64,000 bases of DNA from Thalassia testudinum (Eukaryota > Streptophyta > Magnoliopsida > Alismatales > Hydrocharitaceae), in contig JAZHRO010000039.1 of assembly GCA_037157565.1 (NCBI GenBank), positions 40,982,001-41,046,000 on the forward strand. Reading direction: 5' to 3'. Positions 1 through 12,700 of this stretch are shown here, in pieces. Position 1 is the stretch's first letter; every line of letters begins with the position of its first letter. Both the position numbers and the translations under genes were made by a program. The notes beneath the pieces were generated by a model. It worked only from the letters and a program-made list of their open reading frames with translations. It had not been told where the DNA came from and made no database searches.

Positions 1-403
1 ATTTTTATTTAAGATAACAAATAGGCTTACTCCGTCTCTAGTTGTACACAAAGAACCTTAAACATCCAATGGGACTTTCATTGTAATCAAATCATTGTGA
101 ATTTTTATCTTTACTCAGCATGAGTTAATTTGGTTTTCACCCAACCCAATTGGCCCAAATTGGTCACCCAAATAGTTTCACCTGATGTATATTGATTAGG
201 TCAAGGGTGATCACCTCGTCAACCCAAACCCTATCTGACCCAAGCAAAAACCCAAACCCACTCAGACCAATTGAACGCTCTCCCCTATCTGAGCCTCTTT
301 GCTTCAAGATTCAAATTAAAATGACAATTAGTCAATTACTAAAACAACAAGCATCAGAGATGAATTTATGCAAATAAATCTAAGTCTAAAGCTCCAGCAA
401 AAA
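1..403. other. AT-rich stretch, no gene seen
   Basis: No coding frame longer than about 60 codons and no repeat structure was recognised here. It lies just beyond the 3' end of the minus-strand retroposon that follows and is probably part of RUS1 intron 2. Confidence 0.4.
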
Positions 404-421
404 TTTTTTTATTGAAAATAA

Positions 422-448
422 GACGACTACCAGTATTAAGTAGCCATC
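422..448 (-). other. 3' stem-loop of the ORF1-only retroposon
   Basis: Read on the minus strand, GATGGCTAC pairs with GTAGTCGTC over 9 bp including two G-U pairs, with a 9-nt loop. It ends 11 nt before the A-tail. Confidence 0.6.
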
Positions 449-671
449 CAGATTGATTAAATCATAGATAAAAATAAAAACAATAAGTGCAGGCACAACA
501 CAACACCACAAACAAACAGGACACACCTACTTCCAGACTAATGATCAACATCCAACACAGGACACGCTACAAGGAAAGCACCCACTAGGAAAGAATTTCA
601 CAAAGGAATTCTCACACCAAAAATCAATCCCCACACCCAGAGAAAGCTACCCCAAGAAACATCAAGAATAA

Positions 672-2372
672 TCACTCAGTAGACACACCGTTACTCCCAC
701 TCTCCTTTTGCACCTTCAGGGGCTGCCTCTTAGTGCAATACAGCAACCTTTGTTTTTGAAACCCCAACTTCCACATTCGAAAATTACCGCAAGATTCCCG
801 ACTTGTTGCAGAAGCACACTCAGATGGTTCTCCTTCGGTGACCTTTATTGGCACATTCGTATCAAAGACTGAGTAGTTGTCGGCCTCAACCTCCACCACC
901 AAAGATGCAGTGGAAAAAACAAGTTGAAGCCCCACATTTTCCTCCAACATGGGTGGGAAACTAAATCGCTTATGGGCCACTTTTTTTTTAACAAGAGTAG
1001 AGGAACAAACGCATACAGCTGGATCAAAGTCAATATAAAAAATCGGACCTGTTGCTGGGACCAAACCAAACACACCTTCATGTTTTGCCATAATGATCGA
1101 TTCCTGGAACACCACAGGGAAAATAATCGAGTGATCGAACGTAGTAGGCCCCCCATTATTCATACTCACCAATAAATGAGGGTCACAATCCAACATAACA
1201 TCCCCAACATTGCTTGCAATCTGCCACGACACAAATGCTTGTTTTCCACTCTACAAAAATGTATACATCTCCACAACGCACTTCCAGAAGAAAAAAAACC
1301 CAATAAATTCTACTCCATTAACTCTAGAAAGATCAATGCCATTAAACCATAATAAATTTGGATCATAGTTCAGCGACATTCCTTCTAAACCACTAGACAC
1401 ATGGCCCACTCAAGTGCCATTTTTAGCAACTTCTGCCAAATCACAATCTGATTTGAATCCACAGTTGCCATGTATATCCATCCCCACATCTATCACGCTC
1501 TCAAAATGGAAACTGCCACTGCATTGCACCTGATTTACTGCACTTATGGCCTTCGCCATCAGTATTCCCCCAATAGGAAATTTTGAATTAATTTCATGCT
1601 CCAAAAAATCAAGGATAGCAAGTTGCTTCCCCTTTTCAAAATATGAATTTTGTTACTAACTGTGCTTGAGGGAAGGTTTCCAAACTTTTCACACAGCCTC
1701 CTCCAATGACCTCACTGAAGTTTTGCCGCTCACCACCTCCATACGTGTCATACCCAACAAATGGAAACCTCCATGTTCATTGTATTCAAACCTAATCACC
1801 CAAGAAGAATCCCCACGCCATAGAACAACCCCGGGTAGCTTTTCTTGACCCGTGAGAAACTCACCAACCACCTCAATGCATGAGATATCACTCTCCTCCA
1901 ATCCAAGCCAGGAGCATCTCTTTATCCTTAAAAAACTTGCACGAAGATCATGCACAACCTCTGATGTGCGTAACCTTAGTGGGATGCCCCTAATCCAAAA
2001 TTTTATCTCCAACCTTGAGTGAGGTCTATCTTCGATGGCTCCTTCATCTATAGATGGAGACCATCAAATCAAAGCATACCCAACAGCCATTTCCTTGTTG
2101 ATCAGCACCGCAACCTCCTCCACAAGCCTAAACAGCAGCATCCTATTAAATGCAAATGATGCCACCTTCCAATTTTTAGACAATAGCCCACTATTGTGGA
2201 GAGTACTTTTGACTACATCCAAAGAAAACCGACCATGCAGAAGATCCCCCATGAAGGAGCAAGCTAAATTAGAGTCAAGGGAACTCACCAAAGGGGACCA
2301 TGGTGGCTCAATCTCCAAGAAGGGAGTACCCAAAGTAAGCGCAGATGACAGACTCACCGTCAACCCCTTCAT
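672..2372 (-). pseudogene. Broken LINE ORF1 (DUF4283-like, gag-type)
   Basis: Four open stretches, 2,372-2,064, 2,012-1,689, 1,604-1,410 and 1,232-672, all lie in one reading frame. They form one frame of about 565 codons interrupted by stop codons at 2,064, 1,689 and 1,410. The first two resemble the DUF4283 RNA-binding domain of plant LINE ORF1 proteins: a segment around NWKVASFAFNRMLLF, then FWIRGIPLRLRTSEVV. The last matches the frame starting near 52,780 (GIPLGLRSLEVVKA, and later SSWVV against SSWVIRF). No CCHC zinc knuckle was recognised. The 186-residue C-terminal part matches nothing I know. It cannot encode a full protein. Confidence 0.6.
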
Positions 2373-2640
2373 GCATGATTCCAGCCTCTTCTTACGAAGT
2401 CCTTATAGCCAGCACCTCTACATGCCAAACACACCACTGGATCTCAACATTGGAACACAACATGGCCACGCACCCGGCACCTATAGCATACTATCTCACA
2501 ACGATACCTCCTTAAGGCAGATGGCCCTCAAAAACCCACCCCACCCTCTCGCCCTCACCCACACATCACCAGCCATCCCTCTTCCTTTCTTCTGCGAACT
2601 TCCTGATCTTTGGCTAAAATATTAGTACAATACTTTTGTT

Positions 2641-4004
2641 GTCTTATCAAGGACCTCATCTTTATCTTGCACTTTCCTTCTACATGTCATTATCTCCCCC
2701 TCCCCACCAAACACCCATCCCCACAAAAAAAATGTGGCAGGAAATCTTGGTTCCACCTCCGCAAGTAGTCCTTGTGTTTGCATGAAATTTGGGCAAGAGA
2801 AAGGTTATATTTGGAAAATTTGAAGGATGAGTAATCCCTTGCTTCTTTTTTTTTTTTTTTTGAGAAGGAGAGTACTCTTTTTGTATTTGGTCGGCCCAGT
2901 GACAATCTGAGAGGAAGTAATTCCTATATAAAGATAATGACAATTCCAAGGAGGATGTGGAATTCTTCTTTTATTAATTTAAGATTTCAGTTTTAATTGG
3001 GACAAATAGTTAAACCAAAGATAATACACAAATGGAACCATTGGCCTCTATTTCTTGCATGATACTAGTATCCAACTGTCCGTAACATTCCCGGCTACCG
3101 ACCTGCACATTCTTTTTTGAGGTTATTTTAGTATGGCACTCTGATGTTCAATTTTCATGGATTGTGGATTTGAAAATTAACCAAACTCTTCGTTTTTTTT
3201 GTCCATCTGTCAGCTACAACTACCAAGCAGTGCAATGCATGAATTTCCCGCTACGTGCAATGTTCAAGTACAGGTCAAACCACTTTGGGTCTGCTTTTTT
3301 GTAAGAGGCCATTTCTACAAGTAATCCCATCAACTCCAGGTTCGGAGGAGGAGGTGGTTGAGAGGAGGAGGTGGTTAGAGAGAAGGCGGAGGAGGTGGTC
3401 AGAGGTTAGAGAGTAGGGTGGAGGAGGTGGTCAGAGATAAGGAGGAAGGGAGGTGAACTGGCAAGGGGAGGGATGGAGGGAGGGGTTGAAAATTAAACTA
3501 AAATGATTTTTGAAGACTAAAAAATAAAATTTTAGAACTAAAAAATAATATTTTATTACATTTCAGTCTAAAATCGTTAAGTTTAACGGTTATGATTAAC
3601 AGAATGACAAAAACGAAAATGTCACTACTTTTTCAATGATATATTTGTAAATATAGAGAATTGAATAGTCTTTAAGTAATTTCAAAAGATTTTAGTGACA
3701 TTTACGTAAAAATCCTAACTTAAAATGATGCGAATGTTATTTCAAGTTGCTAAATTAAAGTAGCTCGCTAAAAGATATAAGCAAATATCATTAAAGAAGC
3801 TCAATCCTCCCGTCGAAAAAAACATTCCAACTCTTTATCTTTAAAACTTTTATTGAAAACCAGGCACACATATGAACATAGGTAGGCATTCTACACCAGG
3901 AGTATCAAATGATCATATAATATCTTGCATTTTGCTCTTGGCCATAGATGATCCTACATCTGGAACAACTATGAGGGAAAAAAGGAAAAAAACACCATCC
4001 TATT
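2641..4004. other. Intergenic or intronic stretch, no gene seen
   Basis: No conserved coding was found on either strand. It contains a T-run near 2,847, a G-rich minisatellite at 3,343-3,436 and an AT-rich part up to the copia element. It probably belongs to RUS1 intron 2; I looked for the missing RUS1 exons here without success. Confidence 0.4.
3343..3436 (+). repeat. G-rich minisatellite, about four units
   Basis: Four imperfect copies of a unit close to GGAGGAGGTGGTYAGAG are separated by short purine-rich spacers. The strand is strongly G-rich and could form G-quadruplexes. Confidence 0.75.
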
Positions 4005-4137
4005 TGTTAAGACGAAAAGAATGTTCTATATCAAATAAGAAACCCCAACCCTTTTTTTTATATAAGAGAGGTTTTGGGAAATTACAAAGATACCTCAAAA
4101 GAAATAAAACTAGATAAGAAAGTCCCTAGGCTTAACA
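4005..4137 (-). repeat. 3' LTR of the copia element at 4,005-8,407
   Basis: It begins TGTTAAGACG and ends CTTAACA on the plus strand, and aligns end to end with 8,278-8,407. The polypurine tract adjoins it at 4,138. Confidence 0.9.
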
Positions 4138-4149
4138 CTCCCCCTCAAG

Positions 4150-7100
4150 TTAGGCGTAGATATCTACAAGACTTAAATTGTCACACAAGAAGTCAAGATG
4201 CTTTTCCATTAGAGCCTTAGTAAATATACCAGTCAGCTGAAGCTCTAAGGAGTCATATGAGTTACTAATCATGCCACTAAGAACAGCATCACGAACAAAA
4301 CAACAATCAAACTTGACATGCTTAGTCCTCTCATGGAAAATTGGATTCGAGGCAATATAAATAGAAAATTTGTTATCACAAAAAAGTGGAACAGGTAAAG
4401 TTGTCCGAATACCAAAATCCTGTAAGGAAACAATCCACATAACTTCGCATGCAGCTTGTGCCATGGCTTTATACTCCGCCTCAGCACTTAAATGGGTCAC
4501 AACACTCTGCTTTTTGCTCATCTAGGACACAAGATTCCCCCCAAGATAAACTACAAAGCCTGAAGTAGAGCGTTGATCATCCATGGACCCAACGTAATCT
4601 GCATCAGAGTAAGCAAGTATATCTAGGCTACAACCATCTCTATAATACAACCCTCTACTTGGTGACCCTTTAAGGTACCTCAAAATGAGGCAAACCTCAC
4701 AGCACTGACTGTAATGTGGAGCATGCATGTGCTGGCTCGTGCAGCTCATTGCAAAATTGATATCAAATCTCATGATGGTAAGATAGAGTAAGCGACCCAC
4801 TATATTAGGTAACAAGTAACATCCTCATACAACGGATCCTCCTCATCAGAGGGGTGTGCAAGTTGTGGCTCCACAAGTATACCAGAAGGCTTAGTCTTGA
4901 GCAAACCTGCCTCCTGAAGAATCTAAAGTGTATATTGCCTTTGTGATAAGAACAAACCTGACCCATGTCGTACTGTCTTAATCCCCAAGAAGTATCTCAA
5001 CTCTCCCAAGTCCTTGGTAACAAAGGTAGACTGCAAAAAGGACTTGATCTGAGCGATCACATCCTCATCATCACCAGTAAGAATCATATCATCCATATAC
5101 ACAACTAAGATAACATGGGTACACCCTCCATACGCAGTCTTCTTGACGAAGACGGAGTGATCAGAAGTAGAACACTAGAAGCCAATCTTCCCAATCTCTG
5201 TACTAAGCCTCTCAAACTAGGCACGAGGACTCTGCTTCAGTCCATATATCACCTTTCTCAGACGGTAAACAAGCTCCCCTTGACTGCGGTAACCTAGTGG
5301 CTACGTCATGTACACCTCCTCAGATAAATTACCATACAAAAAGACATTTTTAATATCAAGCTAATGTAAGTGCCATTTCCTAATCATAGAAATAGAAATG
5401 ATAATCCAGACCGACGATTTAAATGCAGACGGCATGCCGTCGGCAAGGCTATTTTGGGGAGGGGGCCATGCCGAGATGATTAAAGTATCGATTTACAAGT
5501 GTACTGATGGCATGCCAATGATTTCGACGGCATGACGAGGCATGCCGATAATGGTGACGAGTCTGATGCTGCTGGGCGAAGGTACTGCTGCCACAGGCCA
5601 ATTTCTGGAATCCTAAGGGCATGGAAGGTCGATATTGAGGAATGTAAGGGTCTAAGGACACACACATGTTCATGATGAAATACCTTTGTTACACAATCAT
5701 TATTTTTTGAAAATGATATCATTTTGATTATTTATATGATTTTTTGTCGGCATTCGCTCGGCATTTCCACGACGTGCCCTCAACATGCCCATCGGCATGG
5801 CTATCGAAAAATGGGTATTTTCACGGCATACCCTCGACATGCCCACGAAATGCATACTTAGAATTTTATCGGCACAGCGTCGAAATCGGCATTTCGAACC
5901 TTGATCCAAACAAATGTGATACGAGCTACAAGAAAAAGGTCACTAAGTAATCTACTCCATATGTCTGAGTAAAGCCTTTGGCAATAAGCCTGGATTTATA
6001 CCTGTCCACCGTCCCATCAGGCCTATACTTGATGGTGTAAACCCATCTGCAATCCACCAAAATAGCATCATCAGGACATGATACTAGCTTCCAAGTTTGT
6101 CATGATTGTAAGGCATGTATCTCCTCATTCATCACAGCCTGCCACCTAGGATCACGGGAGGCCTGAGCAAAATCCCTTGGAATAGCAGAAGCAATAATAG
6201 ATAAAGCAAATTGACAGATGCCATCCTCAAGATGAGCAACACCTATGTACTGAGAAAGAGGATGAAGTGTGCATGCTCTACTGGGTCTCCTCAAAGGTAG
6301 CGATTCCTCTATGTCTGAACTACTCTCATCTACCAAATTAGAACCGGTGTGTGGCCTCCGGTGGTAAACCTAAGTCTCCTCCAGGGTAGCCTGAGTAGAC
6401 GTTCCCTCCTCTAAGAAGTAATGAATCTTCTTAAAGAAGGTAACATCTGCAGTGACAACATACCTCCTGCGACTAGGATCATAACACTCGTACCCCTTCT
6501 GGGTTATAGAGTACCCAAGAAAGACATGTTTGACTGCCCTAGGAGAGAACTTGTCCTGATTGCCATATGCCTGGACAAAATAAGTACATCCAAATATCCT
6601 CAGGGGTAGCGCAAAAAGCCTATCACAACCTGAATGAATCACCTAGAAAGGAATCTGTCCTCGGAGAACTGACGAAGGTACCTGATTAATCAGGTAGGTT
6701 GCAGTGAGAATGGCATCTCCCTAAAATTGCTTAGGAACCTTCATATGGATCAAGATCCTAGTAACGTCCAGAAGATGCCGAAGCTTACACTCAGCCACAC
6801 CATTCTGCTGAGATATGTGAGCACACGACGTCTGATGAATAATGCCTTGGGAAGAAAAGAGACTCTATATTTCTTGTTGCATAAACTTCAAGGCATTATC
6901 ACCGCGAAAAACACGAACCGTACCATTATACTGAGTCTGAACCTTTGCTAAGAACTACTGAATACTTGGGGAATCTCTATACGAGTCTTCATCAAGAAAA
7001 CCCAGGTGAGGCAACTATGATCATCTACAATCACAATGTAATATCGATATCCTCCTAGCATAGGCACTTTGGATGATGCCCACACATCACAGTGTACTAG

Positions 7101-7700
7101 GGCAAAGGGAACAATACTCACTCCAGCATCCCTCTGTGGATAGGCACTCCTGTGGTGTTTCCCAAGTTGACAATCCTCGCACTGTAATGTCAAAGAATCT
7201 GGTAAACTAGGATACATCTATCGCATCTTCTTGAGCGAGGGGTGCCCAAGTCTCCCATGCCATAGCCATGGGTCAGATGCTATTGACGCTGCTCCTGCAA
7301 ACAAGATAGGTGTGTCAAGGTAATAGAGTTTGTCTTACTCTATACCCCCACCTATAATAACTCGTCTGTCTATCCTGAAAATAGCAATGAGCCTCGTCAA
7401 ACACAACACAACACCTAAGATCTACGATGCAACTCACAGATAGTAGATTCATTGGGAACTCAGGAACACAGTGAACATCTACAATCTGCATCTTTAGCGA
7501 GACATGTACATGCCTACAACTGTAATAGGTGGCGTGGCTCCATTGGCCACCTTAACATCCATGATCCCACACGGAGTTTTGGGATCCATAAGCCGTTCCA
7601 CATTTCCTGTAAGGTGTAAGGGGAAAAAATAAAAAATAAAAAAAAGAAATTGTGGATAGAAGCCCCGGAATCAATTATCCACCTTCCTCCAATCCTCTTT
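4150..7700 (-). pseudogene. Copia polyprotein remnant
   Basis: Open pieces at 4,150-4,521 (RNase H end: HLSAEAEYKAMAQA, then FCDNKFSIYIASNP), 4,522-4,815 (connection, SDADYVGSMDDQRSTSG), 6,100-6,336, 6,370-6,642 (integrase C-terminus) and 6,948-7,217 (integrase start, HCDVWASSKVP) together follow the copia order protease, integrase, RT, RNase H. They are separated by stops and frameshifts, and the RT fingers are split by the insertion at 5,412. The gag region (7,700-8,277) is shorter than usual. Confidence 0.85.
5412..5903. mobile_element. Unclassified 0.5-kb insertion inside copia RT
   Basis: The copia frame reads up to about 5,411 on one side and resumes at about 5,904 on the other. Between them lie 492 bp of foreign sequence flanked by ATCCAGAC (5,404-5,411) and ATCCAAAC (5,904-5,911), a probable 8-bp target duplication. 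The insert is rich in GGCATGCC and CGGCAT motifs at both ends, with an AT-rich centre. It has no coding and no clear terminal inverted repeat. The 8-bp duplication would fit a hAT-like non-autonomous DNA transposon, but this is not established. Confidence 0.55.
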
Positions 7701-8277
7701 TTCTTCATGTCTCCCTTGGTTGTAAACGCAAACCCTTTTAAATACGAAACAGAACTTCTTGGTGCATGGCTCCCATCTTCAATGTACGAGGGAAGACTCA
7801 TCGTACTTGAGGAAGCAAACTTTGTCACCAATGGTAAAAGAAGACTCATCACCACAACAAGGAAGCGTGATATACACTCCATCATGCAAGAGACTGCATA
7901 TGAGACCATGAACTGGGGTGGTAGACGGCCCAATGGACCCATTGGCAAACCTTCCACAGGTCTATTAGCGCCCAACAGGTGGTTGATGGCCCTACAGACC
8001 ATGCACGGCAGGTCACTAGCCTTCCCATCACCACCGGCAGTCTGCTGCACTCCACTAGCAGAGTCGCCGCCCCATTGCTAGGCGATGGCAGCGGCCTTGA
8101 GGCCACCAATAGGGGCGACGACAACGTGGAGGTTGGAATCACCCCCGCTGTCACTGCTCCTGATCATCCTTCGAATCATCGATTGAATTACCATAATATT
8201 GGTGATTCAATCATCCTTTAGGTGGAATATTCGGTGAGATATCGGAACACCGACCTAGGACCATTATTCTAATACCA

Positions 8278-8407
8278 TGTTGAGATGAAAAAAATGTTCT
8301 ATATCAAATAAGCAACCCTAGCCTCTTTTATATGAGAGAGGTTTTGGGAAATTACAAAAATACCCCAAAAGTAATAAAAATATACAAAAAAGTCCTTAGG
8401 CTCAACA
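8278..8407 (-). repeat. 5' LTR of the copia element at 4,005-8,407
   Basis: It begins TGTTGAGATG and ends CTCAACA on the plus strand. The primer-binding site adjoins it at about 8,277-8,268. Confidence 0.9.
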
Positions 8408-8595
8408 CTATCATTTGTAACCAAAATGTAATGTGCCAATTAAAATATCAAATAAGTTTAATCACTCAAGAAAAGAAATTTAAATGAACAAAAATAAAAT
8501 AAAAAAGTCTACTGCCAGGAGAGAGGAAATAGGGCCGTGGTTAGCTTTTTGTAGAAAAAATATGCATAAAGAGGGATTAGGACCGTGGTTGGTTT

Positions 8596-8642
<47 letters not shown>

Positions 8643-9755
8643 TGTGTTCGCGAAAAGGAGCAAGCAGGGCAGAAACAGGAGACAGGACATGTCAAAAAGG
8701 AAGAAATCCACGTGCCTGCATAGAGTGAATTTTTGGGAGAGTTTGCAACTTTAATATATGTATATAGATGCTAACCAAGGACACAAAAAATTATCCTACT
8801 CCCGATCTCTTTCCTTTCGAAAAATGAAATTATCCTATTAGCCAAAATTGGCCCAATTTGACTGAAAGTAGATCTGGCAAAATCCAGCTAGTGCTGTCCT
8901 TTGTTAACAAACATTTTGATCACTGGATAAATCTGAAACCATAATTACATACCTTTTTTCTGTAAAATAAAAGGAAGTTTTATATGTTGCAAAACTACTT
9001 TCAAGTTCAACTCTTCTCATAAAATTTTCTAATGACACAACAACAAAGTCTTTTTCTACACTAAGTGAAGTCAGCTATTTTTTTTAAAAGAAATGCATGG
9101 AATGAGAGACAAGAAAGGAACAAAAATAAATGTATCGAGGAATGAACTAAACATGTTTTACGCCATACCTGAAATATGAGTGAACTTTTTCAGTAATCAA
9201 ACTAATGTAAAAAAGAGCATATCATTTCCATTACCAGTTCTTCAATCTTTTTTCCATGACACTATAACGCATGCAAGTGACAAAAGGACGGACCACATTT
9301 TGTTCAACTCCCAGAAAAAAAAAACCTAAATAAGTGCAAATAACGTGTTCACCAGTAAGCTTCCCAAGATATCCCATTCAGATACAATATGATTATAGCA
9401 AAATTAACATGATCAGGCACTAAACTTGGAACTATGCAGGGATCCTGCCAAAGGACTAGAATAGATGAGCCCTTCTCTATCTATTTGGAAAGGAAAAGAG
9501 TTTTTCTAATTTTAGAGTTGACCACTTCACCATCACACGTGTTCGTAACATGAAATGATCAAGAAATAATAAGCTTTATGCACCAAATACTCAGAAAATT
9601 GCCTTTTTACAAAATTAAAAGCACAAGATCCCCTCAGACCACCCTCAGAACCCTTTCAACGAAAAAAACAAAACATTTCCCCTGTTAAGGACATGTTATA
9701 TTTTAAAAGAAGATCACAAGAAGCAATCTATTTGGTTGCATTTCCAGAGACAAAC
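8408..9755. other. Probable RUS1 intron 2 sequence
   Basis: Apart from the TG/GA microsatellite this is AT-rich sequence without recognisable coding. It directly follows the exon 2 splice donor on the minus strand, so the part next to 9,755 is intron. Confidence 0.55.
8596..8642 (+). repeat. (TG)n(GA)n microsatellite
   Basis: A run of about 12 TG units passes directly into about 11 GA units. Confidence 0.95.
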
Positions 9756-12700
9756 CTGAATCAATGCAGAAGCTGAACGACTAGCACCTGCTACTGCTCC
9801 AATCGGAACAAATAGATGTGGAAAAGCAGGAGTCAAGATCTCCAGCCCATAAGAAGCATTTTCCAGCAAATCTGAAAACAGCCGCCATCCCTTGGGATGA
9901 ACATCAAAATGTCGCCCAAAGTTTGATAGTAATATTTTGCTAAGATATCCCAATCCATCCTTCAGCACCCAATTGACAGCAGCTGCTTGCGGAATAGCAC
10001 CTTGTCCCAAACCAATGGCATAAAGCAAGGCCTGATGTACATGTTTCACCAGAAGATAAACATATAATTGATCAGTAGACATGAAACGAAGAGGCACATG
10101 TCCAAAAAAGACACTTCACAGTATTGTAAGATGATTTGTTCATATCTCAAAACTTCCAAATGTCAAAAGAAAAAAATCAATGGTAGTCAAAAAGAACGCA
10201 CTTGTCATTTGAATAAAAATAAATAGCCCTTGGACAGAACAGAATAATGAAGTCATTGCCAAGACAAAATGCACCTATGTGTGTGGTGGTGGTTGTTGGT
10301 GGTTACGGCAATAAATGAAAGATCATTATACAAAATGCTTTTGGAACATTCAACAGTACAGATTAGTACACAGGAGAATGTCGCACACTATTGGACTGCC
10401 AGTTTGTGTCTGAAGTTTGGAGATTGGCTAGGCTGAGTTGGGTGGCAAACAATTCTTGGGATGGCTTCTGGGAGTCTGCGGAGGGGCACATTTAAATCAA
10501 TGAGAGAAAGGGTGGAGGCTTTTGCCATTCTTTAGGCCATTTGGCTACAAAGAAATAGAGTTATCTTCAAGAATGAGACACCGTTCGTGGAGAATGTGTT
10601 TAGGGATATTTCCGAGCTTTTGCCTCTTTGGAACACTTTATAATGTATTTCTAACTTGTATCTTGTTTCTTTTTTAATGAGGTGCACAGTAATATCATGT
10701 GACCGTCCTTTTTCCTTTAAAAAAAGTACACAGATTGAGATAGCATCATTCAGATAGGGCATCCATAAAAATCATCCAAATCGTAAGTTATCTTCGTAAG
10801 CAATTCAAATAAATAAACTGTTTTTGAAAATGTCAAATAATTTTTTTCATATATATCACTCCCATTTCCACCCCTCATAAGTCTTATTTCGCAAGAAAGT
10901 TCTACACCCTTTTTTATAGAGAGAGATAAAAGAAAAAATTACAAGACTCCAAATAAATATAAAAATAACCAAAAGCCCCCTCACAACATAGCACAATATA
11001 AAGTAATACTCCCCCTTAAATTAAAGCATAAATATCAGTCATGTTCAGCTTATTTCTACACTTCAACAAGGGGCGTAATAAGGACTTGGTGAACACGTCT
11101 GTAGTATGCTCTGAAGAAGCAAAACAAGAGGTGCGAAGTAGATCCTGCTGAATCAGGCTTCTAATATAATGACAGTCTCCCTACACATGCTTCATCCGCT
11201 CATGAAACATAGGATTATTAGCTATATATATGACATCTCTGTTGTCACAGTACATCTCCATAGACTCCTCAATAACTACATAAAGGTCCTTCAATAATGA
11301 CCGTATCCAGATCATCTCGCAGTTGTATGTGCCATAGAACGGTACTCTGATTCAGTACTAAAGCATGACACCACGCTCTGCTTTTTACTCCTTCATGTCA
11401 TCAAATTTTCTGCAACAAAAGTACAGAAACTTATGCTAGACCTCATGTCTCAAATATCACATGCATAGTCTGCATTAGAGTATCCAACAACAGTCATAGG
11501 AGCTCCTCTCTAAAACCAAAGCCCTCAACCTGGAGCCTCCTTGATATATCGCAACACCTGCATGACTACCTGCCAATGCTCATCTCTAGGTTTGTCTAGA
11601 AACTGACTCAACTTGCCCACTGCAAGGCTGATATCTAATCTGGTGATAGTCAGATAGAGCAATTTCCCTACAAGCTGCCTATATACCTTCTTATCCATCA
11701 GTCGAGCAGACTCATCAAATAAGTGAACCTTTAGATCCATAAGGATGTTTGCTCCCTTAGATCCAAACATGCCAATCACTTGAAGAATATCTAATGCATA
11801 CTTCCATTAGGATATAACAATCCCCTGCTTGCTCGTAGCAATCTCAATATCGAAGAAGTACTTGAGTTTCCCAAGGTCCATAACAAACTGTTGTGCTAAA
11901 TATTCCTTGACCTAGGATATACCAGACACATCATCACCTATGATAATAAGATCATCTACATATACAAGTAGGGCTATAACACCCCTACTAGTCTTCCTCA
12001 CAAATAAAGAATGATTAGAAGAAAACCTCTGTAATCCAATCACTAATAATGCCTTTGATAGGTGCTGGAACCATGCTCTGGCATTCTGCTTAAGGCTATA
12101 AATTGCCTTACATAATCTGCACACGCACTCTCTTTGAACCTAGAAACCTAGGAGTTGCTGCATGTATATCTCCTCTTGAAGGTCGCCATAAACAAAGGCA
12201 TTCTTGACATTCAGCTAATGCAATGACCAATCATAATGTGCTACCACAGAAATAAGAATACGAACAGTGGAGAATCGATCAACTAGTGAAAAAGTGTCAA
12301 AAAAATCCACTCCATAAGTTTAAGTGAATCCTTTGGCCACAAGACGAGCCTTATGCCTAGAAATAGACCCATCAAGGTTGTATTTTAAGATAAAGACCCA
12401 ACTAGCTCCAACAAGATGCACACTAGAGGGTAAAGAAGTGAGCTCCTAGGTGCCCCTGTCACAAAGAGCAATCATCTATTCCTCCATTGCAGCCTTCCAA
12501 CATGGACTCAGAAGTGTCTGCTGATAAGATGTAGGTATCTTAGAAGTAGATACAACAGTTGTAAATGCATAAAATGCAGCACTAAGAGAGTGAGTAGACA
12601 TTGCACTCCCAACCACACAGTAATGGACACATCATCTAGGAGACTTCCAAATAGCAATAGGTATATCATCATCAGTACTCATAGAAACAGAACCTAGAGA

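Larger units (their letters stand above)
404..2640 (-). mobile_element. ORF1-only L1-like retroposon (half-LINE)
   Basis: On the minus strand a degenerate ORF1-type frame (2,372 to 672) is followed by about 260 bp of 3' region, a stem-loop (448 to 422), an 11-nt spacer and a seven-A tail (410 to 404). No endonuclease or reverse-transcriptase coding lies between ORF1 and the tail, so it cannot have moved on its own proteins. The ORF1 resembles the ORF1 fragment at the start of the LINE at 52,774, and the 3' end has the same layout as the other LINE copies here. The 5' boundary is approximate and no target-site duplication was found. It could also be a single LINE that lost ORF2 by deletion. 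Confidence 0.55.
4005..8407 (-). mobile_element. Ty1/copia retrotransposon, full-length but dead
   Basis: Two LTRs (4,005-4,137 and 8,278-8,407, about 130 bp, TGTT...AACA) flank a 4.1-kb interior. The 5-bp flanks CTATT and CTATC are a near-perfect target duplication. Just inside the 5' LTR (minus strand) TGGTATTAGA resembles the initiator-Met tRNA primer site, and TTGAGGGGGAG before the 3' LTR is the polypurine tract. Domains in minus order are protease (DSGAS, near 7,650), pre-integrase zinc motif (CEDCQLGKHH, near 7,170), integrase (7,217-6,370), reverse transcriptase (MDDM, near 5,090) and RNase H (4,815-4,150). Frameshifts, stops and a nested insertion at 5,412-5,903 disable it. The LTRs differ at roughly 15% of sites by eye, so it is old. 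It is probably within RUS1 intron 2. Confidence 0.93.

Noticed and set aside
2680..2949. 89-codon minus-strand frame
   Set aside because: It contains a lysine run from a poly-T stretch and has no conserved features.
1..9755. RUS1 exon 3 within the window
   Set aside because: I searched the minus strand by eye for the conserved stretch that follows SALIQ in DUF647 proteins and for its later GMVSK-type motif and did not find them; a profile search of a longer sequence would settle it.
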